Shown here: positions 20,001 to 28,977 of the stretch, in pieces | How positions within the stretch are numbered: the stretch's first letter is position 1 | Layout: each line of letters opens with the position of its first letter | The notes under the pieces: generated by a model | The model's input: only the letters and a program-made list of their open reading frames with translations | The model's database searches: none | Told to the model about the DNA's origin: nothing | Program-made: the position numbers and the translations under genes | Source of the DNA: Parietichytrium sp. I65-24A | Lineage: Eukaryota > Sar > Bigyra > Thraustochytrida > Thraustochytriidae | Direction: 5' to 3' | Assembly: GCA_012862575.1 (NCBI GenBank) | Contig: BLSF01000003.1 | Coordinates: 310,001 to 374,000, forward strand | DNA length: 64,000 bases

Positions 20001-22761
20001 CTTTCCGAGTGCTTTGGAGCAGCAATGTCGCCGTTGAGAGCTGCCAGCTCATCACTCGTAATTCGCCCTCCTGAGCCAGGCGCTCCAACTCTGTGTCGAG
20101 TACAGTTTGGGCTAGTTGCTCAAATGCTCGCATGGAAAGATCAAGCTGCGAGTCGGCAACAGTCGCGTTAACCGAAAGGTGTTGCGCACCAGGATTTTGC
20201 TCTTTCCAACACAGCTGACGGTGTCCAGATTCTAGCTGTTTTATGAGTTCCTCGAGCTGTGCTTTCCTGCTCTCGTGAGTAGGTGATTGCTCGTGGTGCA
20301 GTGGTGATTTTGCCTCGTACTCCTTTACGGCCTCGAGATAAATTCTACGTTCCGTCTCCACAGTGGAATCGAACAACTGCTTTGATTCGGCCAATTCCTC
20401 CTGGAGACGGTCCCTCTCGGCGCACGCGCTTTCAAATGACACTTGCACCTGAATGCACTTTAGTTCCAAACCTACATTTGCTTGTCGGACATCCTCCACC
20501 TGGCGCTTCGAAGCTGCAAGCTCCTCGCGCAAAGAGGTGGCCTGGATAATCTCCTCTTTGACTCTGGCTTCCAAAGCACATGTGTCTCTCTCCGCTTTGA
20601 GGAGTCGTGCTTCGGCACTAACCTTTTCTCGGGAGAGAGTATCTAGCTGTGACTTGAGATCGCAAATCTGAGCTTCCACGGCACCTTTCGATTTGTCCGC
20701 TTTTATCATCCGCTGACTCATTTCCGCGAGCAAACGCTCTATGCTTGCTTCCTCTGCGCCAGAAGAAGATTGAAGGACCTGCAGGGTCTCTTCGAGGTAC
20801 AAGAGTCGGCCTCGGTCATCTTCGAGAGTCAGCTCCAATACCCGTTTCTCGCGCTCTGCTTTGTCAAACGCGACCTGCACGCCATCCAGCTCATCACGTA
20901 GCGTTTTGTTCTTCGCAAGCAATTCTGCTCTAGTCGAGGAAAGCTTCGTCTCGCTTTCGTATTGAGCAGCTTTCGCAAGCTCCAGATTTCTTGCTAAAGT
21001 CTCTTTCTCTTCCAAAAACAACTCTTTCTCCTTCACGTGCGACGTGATACGCCGATTGAGAGCGGACAACTGCTCATTATGTACACGTTGGACTTGCCAA
21101 CTCTCTTTGTCGCGCGCAGTGTGGTCATCGTCGATTTGTTGCAACAGCTTCGAGATCTCGAGGGAAGCGCTCTCGGACTGTTTTCTTTGTGCCTCTAGCT
21201 CCAACTCAAGCCCGCGAATCCGAAATCTCAGACGAGAGCAGAGGCGCCGCACTTGAGAGGGGCTCACTTCGTTCGCGAAATCGTCACGCAAATCTTCGTC
21301 GACGTCTTCTTCCGCATTGGAGTCTCCCCGAAAATTATGACGCGGGCCACTAAATTCTGAGCAATGTTTGTGAGTTTCTTTGAGATCTGCCAACTCTCCG
21401 CGGCACTTCTCTAGTTCAAGAGCGAGACGCTGAAGAATGACGGACCGGCTTGTTGAGGGTACGTCCGCATAAACACTCGATTTTCGGAAACTAGCCAGAT
21501 CTCTCTCTAATTTGTCCATGTGCACCCGGGCGGTTCGCAACTGGCCCTGCAAATCGGTGGCCTCTTCCTGCGCAACTCGGAGCCGGGATTCACTCTCAAT
21601 CTTTGCTACGCGAAGTACCGAGAGTGCTTCAGCTTGCTGGCTTAACTTTTCGTGCAATTCGCTTTTGCCTGATAGAACTCGGACAGTCGCCTCAAGTTGT
21701 TTCTTGTGGATGGCCCCGCTTTCAGAGCAGCGCCTGACCTGCGCCTCAAGGCCGCGAATCTTATGAAGTAAACTTTTCCGTTCGAACTCCGCGTCCTGTG
21801 CTGACTTTCTCTCTCGCGAACCACAGGAGACGAGCTGCGCCCGGAGACGAACGAGCTCTTCGCTCTGTTGCAATACAATCGTCTCCAGGTTGGAGCATTT
21901 CCCGTTCGCTAGCCACGTTTTCTTCTCGTCTTCAAGCTGCAGAATCTGCTCTGCCATGCGTGAGTTGTCACTCGAAAGGTGTTTGACTCTGGCTTCACAT
22001 TCCTGCAGAGCAACGTTCACCTGACGAAGTTGCAAGTCAAATTGTCGAGTGATTTGCTCTCCCGATGCACTCGAAAGACGGCGCACTTTCTCCCGAGCCC
22101 GCTCAAGCTGTTCACTATCTTCCGCTGCAGCTCGCTTTGCATTACTTAGCAATCCCTCGAGCGATTGGACTTTGCTCTCTAGCCCTTCGCAGGTTTCCCG
22201 GGCTGTCCTCAGCAGTGTTTCTAGCTTGCGGCTCCGCTCGGAAGCTTTGTCTGCCCGGGCCTCTGCTTGCTCGCGAGTCGCTCGCTCTTCATTTAAGGCG
22301 GTTTTCAGCGTCTTTACTTCGTCCTCTGATGCTCCGATCTTTGAGCCTCCATTCCCCACTTCTATTGATCCCCCTTTCTCTCCTGCCTGTTTAATCGGGC
22401 TCCTCGGTTGTTTCGCAGGTCGCCCTGTCTCCCCTCTTGCACCATATTTTCGCTGCTGTGTTTGCTGTTGTTCTTGCTGTTGCATTTGTTGGATTTGTTG
22501 CCGAGCGCCTCCCTGGCGCATTTCCGCGACTTCTGCCACCAAAACTTCAATCTGCTCCGACTGGTCCTTGACTTTATCGCGGAGAGCAGCTTCACGCCGC
22601 TTGGATTCACGAAGCTGCTCCGCTAGCCTGCTTTCCTGAAGCGCCGCTTCCAGCTCGGCAATCCGCGCATCCTTGCGCCGCAACACCCCCAGCACCTTCT
22701 GACTGCGTCTCTCATACTTGACCTTTTCTGCCTCCAGAAGGCTCGCCGGCACCAGCGACAT
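17083..22761 (-). CDS. Giant coiled-coil protein (1892 residues)
   Basis: An almost continuous coiled coil built of Glu, Lys, Arg, Gln, Leu and Ala heptads from about residue 5 to 1850. It is interrupted by a Gln-rich patch (QQIQQMQQQEQQQTQQR, about 100-120), a short hydrophilic acidic patch (NAEEDVDEDLRDDFANE), and a polyproline run of nine prolines near 1670. No motor, kinase or membrane segment is visible. The composition resembles centrosomal, ciliary-rootlet or golgin-type tethers, but no family-specific motif was recognised. The frame is open for 32 codons further upstream, but that extension starts at GTG and contains a WQLWQLW repeat from a cagctttgg tandem. The first ATG (MSLVPASLLEAEK) is at 22761. 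It is single-exon and convergent with EF-3. Confidence 0.85.
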   Translation of the reverse strand: MSLVPASLLEAEKVKYERRSQKVLGVLRRKDARIAELEAALQESRLAEQLRESKRREAALRDKVKDQSEQIEVLVAEVAEMRQGGARQQIQQMQQQEQQQTQQRKYGARGETGRPAKQPRSPIKQAGEKGGSIEVGNGGSKIGASEDEVKTLKTALNEERATREQAEARADKASERSRKLETLLRTARETCEGLESKVQSLEGLLSNAKRAAAEDSEQLERAREKVRRLSSASGEQITRQFDLQLRQVNVALQECEARVKHLSSDNSRMAEQILQLEDEKKTWLANGKCSNLETIVLQQSEELVRLRAQLVSCGSRERKSAQDAEFERKSLLHKIRGLEAQVRRCSESGAIHKKQLEATVRVLSGKSELHEKLSQQAEALSVLRVAKIESESRLRVAQEEATDLQGQLRTARVHMDKLERDLASFRKSSVYADVPSTSRSVILQRLALELEKCRGELADLKETHKHCSEFSGPRHNFRGDSNAEEDVDEDLRDDFANEVSPSQVRRLCSRLRFRIRGLELELEAQRKQSESASLEISKLLQQIDDDHTARDKESWQVQRVHNEQLSALNRRITSHVKEKELFLEEKETLARNLELAKAAQYESETKLSSTRAELLAKNKTLRDELDGVQVAFDKAEREKRVLELTLEDDRGRLLYLEETLQVLQSSSGAEEASIERLLAEMSQRMIKADKSKGAVEAQICDLKSQLDTLSREKVSAEARLLKAERDTCALEARVKEEIIQATSLREELAASKRQVEDVRQANVGLELKCIQVQVSFESACAERDRLQEELAESKQLFDSTVETERRIYLEAVKEYEAKSPLHHEQSPTHESRKAQLEELIKQLESGHRQLCWKEQNPGAQHLSVNATVADSQLDLSMRAFEQLAQTVLDTELERLAQEGELRVMSWQLSTATLLLQSTRKDVLEDKLDRIRRSKQVEQLKRENEMESELQQMHFKRQLRAELRRCEVMENVLAKSTGQLGALSQKCMVLEHVLKTHGLSSEGSEEACSDIETHDLVGLVAENKALQLRSISLETELLDALARLEEYRVTSEGEDEKRKALLDRERRASESQKRELEIVREQLQASKRDLVSLAFEYETKLIHLTGNAGGASALEELGTISELQRRTLAQAKEISGLHEKLTICQEQLAKASAKERLLRDELAEVMGEHQKQELLQSRSSKDPSSVESREKDKLRARLEELADRTNAVLLEQKESQLVRFREEAADMARQLAEMSEANRELSQANAKVVESLEKYDKYFEKQRKRNKGSSAEDPFSGRSKHDVPSKIAGKLESFLMTLQSPQLETVIRELRHTLDRYSDEPEVAQAKVELAEVQARLHSFEKISEQEREKAAAIEEDLRGDLGIARAELERIKKLTNELQDKCEWYKRDAELAAQEREQVEADMRALEASLREAQDKIAELPKIESQLEQVTQALDDTKNVNQDLQLQLQVREAEIEDLKTSQELFEERAEQESNRVDLEQELESKSGTVHALQVKTDKLEKKVRSLEHRLELSKTSLDRKSEQLEHVKKTWFSKETVDKLEADLQRAKAAARKAKSQTQRKADLLSAAKERTSQEKSVEEELRKRCSKMEAKLRFVEQDVAAKEATIQALRSSVEDLKERGKSLEERLETSNAKAERARREKQSLANRVQILQDQLQNLKLVQLNELNPPPPPPPPPREERKSDTGRLQRLKSKVQHLESQLSGMREKLAAAEEQRQSLQAELSQAKEQHQATKRKLKSQDARVESLEAQVKDTAEQCSELEGQLIEIDRDFSDALCRVAEEAIEVKKRLYDQRHEAAGEKEDLGHLPPNLASMVDFSPEDLRDILGTEARFRDPVFAADLETLRHNVTRHKAAIQYTFNTNKSALPPVKLSRTDIMDLVEGALELWRSRTD

Positions 22762-24200
22762 TTCCTCTTCGTATTCGCTTTGTACACGCGTTTTACCCCA
22801 AAGCTGCCAAAGCTGCCAAAGCTGGAGGCGGTTGAAGCCACGGCAAACTTGAACCACTTGACTTGGCGTTCACTTTCCAAGATCGAATCTCCCTTTCGAC
22901 CAAAAGATTGATTCAAAACAAACTTTCCAACTTTCCAACTTTCCAAATTTGCCACTTTCGCTCGTCGAGTGTCGATTGTCGAGTGTCGAATGTCGCTCGC
23001 TTTGCCAGCCTGGTCAGCAATGTAAGAATTTCAGCAATGTTCAGCAGCACTAAGATATCCCAGAGCCTTCGCTACAGTCCCCGCCGGTCCGCTGGGGGCA
23101 TACGCGCCGAGCCGGTCGCGGGGGATGCGGCGCAGATGCAGATGCAGATGGAACCCAACCGGTTTGGCGTGGTGTGCGCGGGTTCTCGCGCGAGAACCCA
23201 ACCGCGTTTTCTCGGCCCCCGCCCCGCGCGCGCTGGTTCCCTTGTTCCGCTCACGAAGAGCGAGGAAGAGAGAACCTGAGCCAATTGCACTGGTCTCACT
23301 CCGACCAAGTTGAAGTTGTGCAAATTTTCATTTTTGTTTTGTTCTTTTTGGAGTTGAACCATCTCAACTATCTCAATAATCTCAATTCAACTTTGAAAAG
23401 GAGAGAAGAACAGAAAGGCAACTGCGAACGAACTCTTCTCTTGTTCTTGTCAATTTCTTCCTTCCTTTTTCACATGCTCGTCTCAAAAGGTCCCTTCGTG
23501 ACGCGTAAATCAATATACTGCCGTATTATTTGCGTCATTAAGCGTTTTGTGTTGCGTTTTTACGTAACGGTGAGACATATGTGACTGGCACGTGCCAGAC
23601 CGTAGACTAAGAGTTTGGGGTGATCGAAAAATGGACTTGTAATGGTCAGTAGCATGGTCTACTAAACCTAGCGTCAATGTTAGCATTCACAGTAGCGTCG
23701 GCAAGTCTGGCTCTGTGTGTGCGAGATCAAAAGCGGTTCCCATACACCCACTCACCCACACTCTTACCGTAATAGTTATTGTGGCCGTAGCGCCCGTGCT
23801 GGTTGGAAATTGAAGGACTCTCCTCCTCTCCTCCTTCTTCTTTCTCCTTCTCACACTCTCTCACATTCTCACATTCTCAAACTCTCACACTCTCACACTC
23901 TCTGAGGAGCAAAGTGTCCGCGGACTAGCTGCGGGGACAGGCAGTAACGCGATAGGTCAATTCCTAGGCCCTCTGGCGTGCGCGGCGCGGACTCTGACCT
24001 AACCAGTAACGGTGCTGTGTTTGCGACTGGTTTTTGGGTGGAAAGTTGCTCTGCGCGAGGGTAAATCTGGCAGTGCGAGCGCGCTCTTGGGAGCTTTTGA
24101 GCCTCGGAATACAGCTCGGATTGACCGTTGTCCACGGTGCAAGGCGGAAAGGCGCCCCGGAGATAGAGGGAATTTGGGTTCCGCAGCAGGAGGGGACAGT
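22762..24200. other. Divergent promoter region with simple repeats
   Basis: This lies between the 5' ends of the giant coiled-coil gene (minus) and PTEN (plus). It holds a cagctttgg tandem at 22795-22830, a caactttc repeat near 22920-22945, and a ctcacactctcacattctcac tract at about 23850-23900. No supported gene. The PTEN frame is open upstream to about 24012, but without an ATG that fits the family. Confidence 0.5.
23850..23900. repeat. ctcaca/ttctcaca degenerate repeat
   Basis: A run of about ten imperfect 6-8 bp ctcac(a/t)(c/t)t units. Similar tracts occur near 3418-3440 and 41582-41620. Confidence 0.75.
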
Positions 24201-25448
24201 ATGAACAACGTCAAGGCTCTCGTGTCGAAGAAGAAGAAGAGGTTCGTGGACGAGAAGAATGGGTTCAATTTGGACCTGTCCTACATAGGAGGCAGGGACT
24301 CGCAGATCATCGCAATGGGCTACCCAGCAGCAGGTGTGGAAGCGTTCTACAGAAACTCGATGGTGGAGGTGCAGAGGTTTTTTGAGACGTTTCATAAGGG
24401 AAAGTTTGCTGTGTATAATTTGTGCTCTGAGAGGCAGTACGACCTCACCCAGTTTTTCGATAGATGCTCGCGGTTCGGGTTTGATGATCACAACCCGCCG
24501 CCACTTGACATGATCAAGCCCTTTTGTGAGGATATGTAAGTTTGGCACTGGCCCCCCTTTATTGAAAGCTTTGCTGATACTAAACTCTTCGCGAGGACTG
24601 CGTGACAGGGGCGAGTGGCTCAACTCTGATCCAAAGAATGTAGCTGCTGTTCATTGTAAGGCCGGGAAAGGGCGAACTGGTCTAATGATAAGCTGCTACT
24701 TGGTACACTCAGGAAGATGCGGATCAGCCGAAGAAGCTCTAGCTGAGTTCAGTCGTGAGCGAACCAAGAATAGAAAGGGTGTCACCATCCCGTCTCAAAT
24801 GCGATATGTGCATTACTACGAACAACTCTTGACACGGGGCTCTGTGACGCCGTACACGTATCAAATCACACATATTCGCTTCGTGACGGTTCCTTCTTTC
24901 GACAACTCCCTTCTGGTAAGTTTGGCCGCGCCATGATTGTCGACAAGCCATCTTGTCTTGATACTAACCTATACTCCAATTGATGAACTTGCCTTTTCCT
25001 CTCCTCACAGGGCGGTGGTTGTGACCCTTTCTTCGAGGTTGCGCTTCAGTGGTACGACAAGGAGGGCAACGAGGCCAGGTCAAAGACCATTTACAATTAC
25101 AAAAAACGGGTGAAAAAAGTTCGCCACTTCAAAAAGGATGAACGCTTTGTAGATCTGGACTGCTCGAGCCACAATCTGTTTGTCGCAGGGGACGTCAAGT
25201 TGGCATTCTTCGACAAGGACAGGTACACAAATTCGGAGAAAATGTTTCAGGTCTGGTTTCATACTGCTTTCATCGAAAACAACTATTTGTGTTTTGAAAA
25301 GTCGGTGATAGATAAAGCGTGCAAGGATAAGGAGCACAAGCGCTTCGACGCCAATTTTAAGGTCGAAATATTTCTCCATAAAGTCGACAAGCGCCTGAAC
25401 CCAGCCGATATGGCAGATATCAGTGCAGATGTAGACGTTGACCTGTGA
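24201..25448 (+). CDS. PTEN phosphatidylinositol 3-phosphatase
   Basis: PTEN removes the 3-phosphate from PtdIns(3,4,5)P3 and opposes PI3-kinase at the plasma membrane. The product is 359 residues from three exons: 24201-24535, 24609-24915 and 25011-25448. The introns are 73 nt (phase 2, splitting Met112) and 95 nt (phase 0), both with GTAAGT donors and CAG acceptors. A basic PIP2-binding stretch SKKKKRF opens the protein, followed by NGFNLDLSYI and IIAMGYPA. The acid loop FDDHNPP and the full catalytic P-loop HCKAGKGRTG (127-136, Cys128, Arg134) are intact. The two lysines of this loop are the PTEN-specific pair. The TI loop region and a C2 domain (about 185-355) follow, and the protein ends in DVDVDL. 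The ATG lines up with the human start. The C-terminal regulatory tail of animal PTEN is absent. Confidence 0.95.
24536..24608 (+). other. PTEN intron 1
   Basis: 73 nt, GTAAGT...GACAG. Removal joins AT to G to encode Met112 and yields the continuous CEDMGEW sequence expected for PTEN. Confidence 0.9.
24916..25010 (+). other. PTEN intron 2
   Basis: 95 nt, GTAAGT...CTCACAG with a pyrimidine-rich 3' end and an atactaacc branch-like site near 24961. Removal is phase 0 and joins NSLL to GGGCDPFF in the C2 domain. Confidence 0.9.
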
Positions 25449-25722
25449 AATATATAGTTCTTTTAACACAATTTTCGAGCTCGTGTGACATGTCCTTTGC
25501 AAATGTCTTTGTGTAATGTGGAAGAGCCCCCTGTCACTTTGCTGTTTGTGAATTATCTCGAACCTTCGAGCCACCAACCACGCCTTGACCGTCAATGCGG
25601 CTTGCAACGGCCAAACTTAGAGTATATGTTAACGAAAGTGTAGAACTGTCATTTTGCTTTCCATGAATTATATAACTTTGGCCGTGGTTCAAGCGCGAGA
25701 GCGAAGCGCTCGGGGCGGAAGA

Positions 25723-26202
25723 ATGCCAATTCTTACGGAGATAGGACTGGTCGCAGCAGGCGCTGGGCTTGGCGCTGTGGCGCGATACGGCGCGCATGAG
25801 GCATACTGCCGTTGGCATCTACAGAGGAGTTTTGCACACCCGCCGCTCTGGGGCATAGTGGTGAGTTGCGATACCCCTTTTCACGGAGGTTTCGATGCTT
25901 TTTTTTCCTAACAGAATGAGAATACTTGAAAGTCTGTCAATGTGGGAGCTTCTTTTGTGCTCGGAGCGCTCGCTGGAGGAGAGAATGTGACTCGGAATAA
26001 GCAGTTACTCGTGGGCACAGGTTTCTGCGGAGGGATGAGCACTTTTTCAACGTTCGCAGTTGAAGCATTCAAGCTGTTGCAGAGCCGGCCGGCTTTGGCG
26101 CTTACGTACGCAATTGCGAGCAATGTGGGATGCGTTTCAGCTGCTGGCCTGGGATTCTATGTCCGTCGCATTGCTTTCTTCAAACCAAAAGCTGCCAGAT
26201 AA
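25723..26202 (+). CDS. Fluc/CrcB fluoride channel, single-domain
   Basis: Fluc proteins export toxic fluoride as antiparallel dimers. The product is 135 residues from two exons: 25723-25860 and 25933-26202. The intron is 72 nt with a GTGAGT donor, phase 0. Four membrane segments are visible. Hallmarks are GAVARYG in TM1, SVNVGASFVLGAL with the pore Asn in TM2, GTGFCGGMSTFSTFAVE with the two Phe-box phenylalanines and the central Na-site turn in TM3, and a Gly/Ala-rich TM4 before RRIAFF. Eukaryotic FEX proteins are usually two fused halves; this is one bacterial-size half, so it should act as a homodimer. An earlier acceptor at 25914 would run into a stop, which supports the acceptor at 25931-25932. 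It starts 274 bp after PTEN and ends 48 bp from the convergent coiled-coil gene. Confidence 0.92.
25861..25932 (+). other. Fluoride-channel intron
   Basis: 72 nt, GTGAGT...TGAAAG. Splicing restores the conserved GIV-SVNVGASF junction of TM2. The competing CAG at 25912-25914 gives a premature stop in frame. Confidence 0.8.
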
Positions 26203-26250
26203 TATTGTTTTACATTCAAGAGCCGTATCTTCATCTACTTTCTCACGCGT

Positions 26251-28590
26251 TCATTCTGGCAGCATCAATTCTCGTGACGGGCCCTCTTTCTTAATCTTGC
26301 CAAGCTCTGTGCGCTGCCTTGCCTCAAGTTGAGCAAGAGAAGCCTTGTACTCGTCATCTATCTCGCCCTGCAATTTCAGTTGGTCCGCTTCTATCTCCTT
26401 TAGCATTGCAGTTTTGCTCGAATCAAAATCGTTCAATTGTATTCGGAGCGCTGCAAGCTTGTCCATGTCGCCACGATGCTTTTCCTGGGCAATCGCACGC
26501 CTCTGTTCGAATTTTTCTCGGAGTGAACTTAGATGAACCGCGTGTGTTGTTTGTAAGTCGCTAATCTCCTTCTCCATATCTGCCTCTGTCAGTTTTCCGA
26601 TTCGAATCCTCTCTTGGCAGTCCATTCTTTTCATTGACAAAGCCTGCGCTTGCTCGGAGGCCGTCATATCAAGATTGTGCGCTTTGCTTCGTTCACATTC
26701 TTGCAGCTCCCTCTCATGTTTTGGCATGTCCTGTTCAAGCGACTTTATTCTCTTCCCAAGTGCCCGGCGTTCCATCCCCAGGTGCGCAAGCCCTTCTCTT
26801 ACCTTTGACGGTTTCCACTCGTTTTCAATGAACGCATGCTTTATTTCGTGCTTGGACTTTATCTCCCTCAGCTCTTGCTTGTGGCGATCAAGCAGATCAC
26901 TTATTGCCAATCGGAATTGTTTTTCTTGCTCTTCATGTTTGATCGCCCTCACTCGCTCCAGCTCTCCGAGATGCACTTCAAGTTCCCTTTGTCTTGATTG
27001 CTCCTGTCGGCTTTGTTCGGTGTCCTTCAAGCGCCTCAGCTTTTCCATTTCCTGGACTTCCCTCAATTTCAGCTCTTGCTGTTTCCGGACAGCCATCTCG
27101 TGCTCCTTCCTTTGTTGAAGTTCAAGACGCTCTCGCTCACGAGCATTCTGTGCCTGGCCAAGAAGCTCGAGATTCCGCTCCTTCTCCAGTCGGGATCTCT
27201 TTTCTGCTTCTCGTCTACGCTGCGAAGACTCGTAATAAACATCGTTCGCTACTTTGTGGGCGATCAGCAATTGATAGGTGACGCTCTTTCTTTTATCTAA
27301 AGCAGGAATTCTGCTTTTGCTCTCTAACATTGTGTGCAGGCACTTACGTACGGCCAGGCTCTCTTCGACGGAAAGGGAGGTAATGTTTCCCTTTACGGAA
27401 GTGGCATCCCTGCGGCGACGGCCATCAAGTCGCTCATCAAACACCTCAAGTGCGCTGGAAAGTTTGGTATGCCCAACCCAATGTTGTGCTGTAGTCCAAA
27501 CTTTTTGACGGAGAACCTTCCACAACTTTCGACGAGAAGTATAACCCCTGCTGAGCCGAGGAACGTGAGATGCCAAGCGTTCCCGATAGGCCGCCCATCG
27601 ACTTGCCACGAGATCTTTGTATCTCTTGTAGGCTCGTTTTCGTCGCCAGAGCCCTTGTACAAGCGTCACAGACTTGGCAAGCTTCTGTGCCGCTTCTGCC
27701 TCTCTCTCTTGTCTAAGAGCGTGCACCTTCCTTCGATCAATGTTACCACGCACAACGGACTGGAGAGTGCATACAACCGACAGGAAGGACTCTTCCAAGT
27801 GAGCAAGAAGAGCTGCGTGTTCTTTGAAGGCTTCGAATGCTCTCAACAATCGACTCTTCCTCCAGGCGTCGATGATTGGCCGGAAAAACAGGTTCGGGAG
27901 GCTCTTGGAGACTGAGTGAGCGATCGTTGGCTCTGGCAAGGTTGTGCCTTGTATCTTGCGGCGCCTTACCGATTCGGCAATCTTATCCGTCTCCACCGCA
28001 AGTTGTTTGAAGGATTCTTGGACTCCGCGGTATTCTCGCTCGACATCTGGTTCACTTGAGGGAAGAATAGCCCTTGTTTTGTTTTTGCCAATCTTTGGGA
28101 GCTTGAGAAAGTTGTCTGCGCTCGCGGTTTGTTTGCTTCTCTTGTTTAAGTTTTGCCTCGTGCGCGAGCTCTTTTCCCGAATTGCCTCTTGCAGCTCGAG
28201 GTAAGCCATGACCTTCCGCTGTTCCATATCCACAGACCTCTCTTGCCGCTGCCGCCTTGGTGCTTCTGCTTCATTTCTCTTGTCCAGCTTTGGCGCTGGC
28301 TTGGTGTCACACTGCTGCTGCTTCGCGGTGCTTTCGCTGCGTATCTCCTTCAACCTCCTCTTATTCTCTTCCAAGAAGTTCTTTTTCTTCTCTACTCCGT
28401 ACTTGCCTCCACGAGCCGTCGTGTCAAAGAATTTTTGCCTAATCTTTGCTCCAGCATCTCCGTGCGCCCGGGCCAACGATGCCAGTGCTGGCGAGATTGC
28501 ATTCTGCGCCTTCAATGATTCCTCAACCTCCCGCGCTTCTAGAAGCTCTTTCCGTATTCGCGCAATGCGATTCTGAATGTCCTGCTCCAT
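26251..28590 (-). CDS. IQ-motif coiled-coil protein (779 residues)
   Basis: Single-exon, highly charged protein. Residues 1-180 form a basic helical and disordered region with repeated Arg/Lys/Gln. About 250-400 contain IQ-like segments (LQSVVRGNIDRRKVHALRQ and LVQGLWRRKRAYKRY), which would bind calmodulin or EF-hand proteins. About 440-779 are nearly pure coiled coil (EKERNLELLGQAQNARERER and similar). Composition and layout recall axonemal or centrosomal IQ proteins, but no named family is certain. The frame extends 18 codons further upstream from a TTG only; the first ATG, MEQDIQNRIARIRKELLE, starts a good heptad pattern. Its stop lies 48 bp from that of the fluoride channel. Confidence 0.82.
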   Translation of the reverse strand: MEQDIQNRIARIRKELLEAREVEESLKAQNAISPALASLARAHGDAGAKIRQKFFDTTARGGKYGVEKKKNFLEENKRRLKEIRSESTAKQQQCDTKPAPKLDKRNEAEAPRRQRQERSVDMEQRKVMAYLELQEAIREKSSRTRQNLNKRSKQTASADNFLKLPKIGKNKTRAILPSSEPDVEREYRGVQESFKQLAVETDKIAESVRRRKIQGTTLPEPTIAHSVSKSLPNLFFRPIIDAWRKSRLLRAFEAFKEHAALLAHLEESFLSVVCTLQSVVRGNIDRRKVHALRQEREAEAAQKLAKSVTLVQGLWRRKRAYKRYKDLVASRWAAYRERLASHVPRLSRGYTSRRKLWKVLRQKVWTTAQHWVGHTKLSSALEVFDERLDGRRRRDATSVKGNITSLSVEESLAVRKCLHTMLESKSRIPALDKRKSVTYQLLIAHKVANDVYYESSQRRREAEKRSRLEKERNLELLGQAQNARERERLELQQRKEHEMAVRKQQELKLREVQEMEKLRRLKDTEQSRQEQSRQRELEVHLGELERVRAIKHEEQEKQFRLAISDLLDRHKQELREIKSKHEIKHAFIENEWKPSKVREGLAHLGMERRALGKRIKSLEQDMPKHERELQECERSKAHNLDMTASEQAQALSMKRMDCQERIRIGKLTEADMEKEISDLQTTHAVHLSSLREKFEQRRAIAQEKHRGDMDKLAALRIQLNDFDSSKTAMLKEIEADQLKLQGEIDDEYKASLAQLEARQRTELGKIKKEGPSRELMLPE

Positions 28591-28977
28591 GTCCACGCTC
28601 CGGAGTGGACCATTGCCCGCGCGATCGTGTCTGGTAAAGAGCAAGTGTTGAATACTTTTTCATTCGTTCATTCATTCAATCATTCATTCATTCAATCAAT
28701 TCAAATCATTCAGTTCGATTCAGTTCAATTCAGTTCATTCCTATCTCGCCGCGCATGTGCGAGCGATCGTATCCTCGCGGACTGCTGCTGTCGTACGTCA
28801 CATGTACTCGACTCGAGCTTGAAGCAGGTCGGTGCAGTGAACTCTTGGAAGTCAAGAGTTGGTTGTGCGACTTGCTCAACGGATTGTGAAGGTTCTACTT
28901 GTTCTTCGGGTAAAATGTCCACGTGCCAGGTTTTCAGAAGTTCAGGTTTGAAGGACTTGTGTAACTCTAGAGTATCT
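28591..28977. other. Upstream flank of the IQ gene
   Basis: Contains a ttcattca/ttcaatca tract at about 28655-28735, probably in the promoter or leader of the IQ coiled-coil gene. No coding evidence. Confidence 0.5.

Noticed and set aside
22762-22857. N-terminal extension of the giant coiled-coil frame
   Set aside because: Begins with GTG and reads through a cagctttgg tandem (WQLWQLW); the ATG at 22761 fits better.
25911-25914. Alternative acceptor CAG for the fluoride-channel intron
   Set aside because: In-frame use meets a stop five codons later and loses the conserved SVNVGASF sequence.
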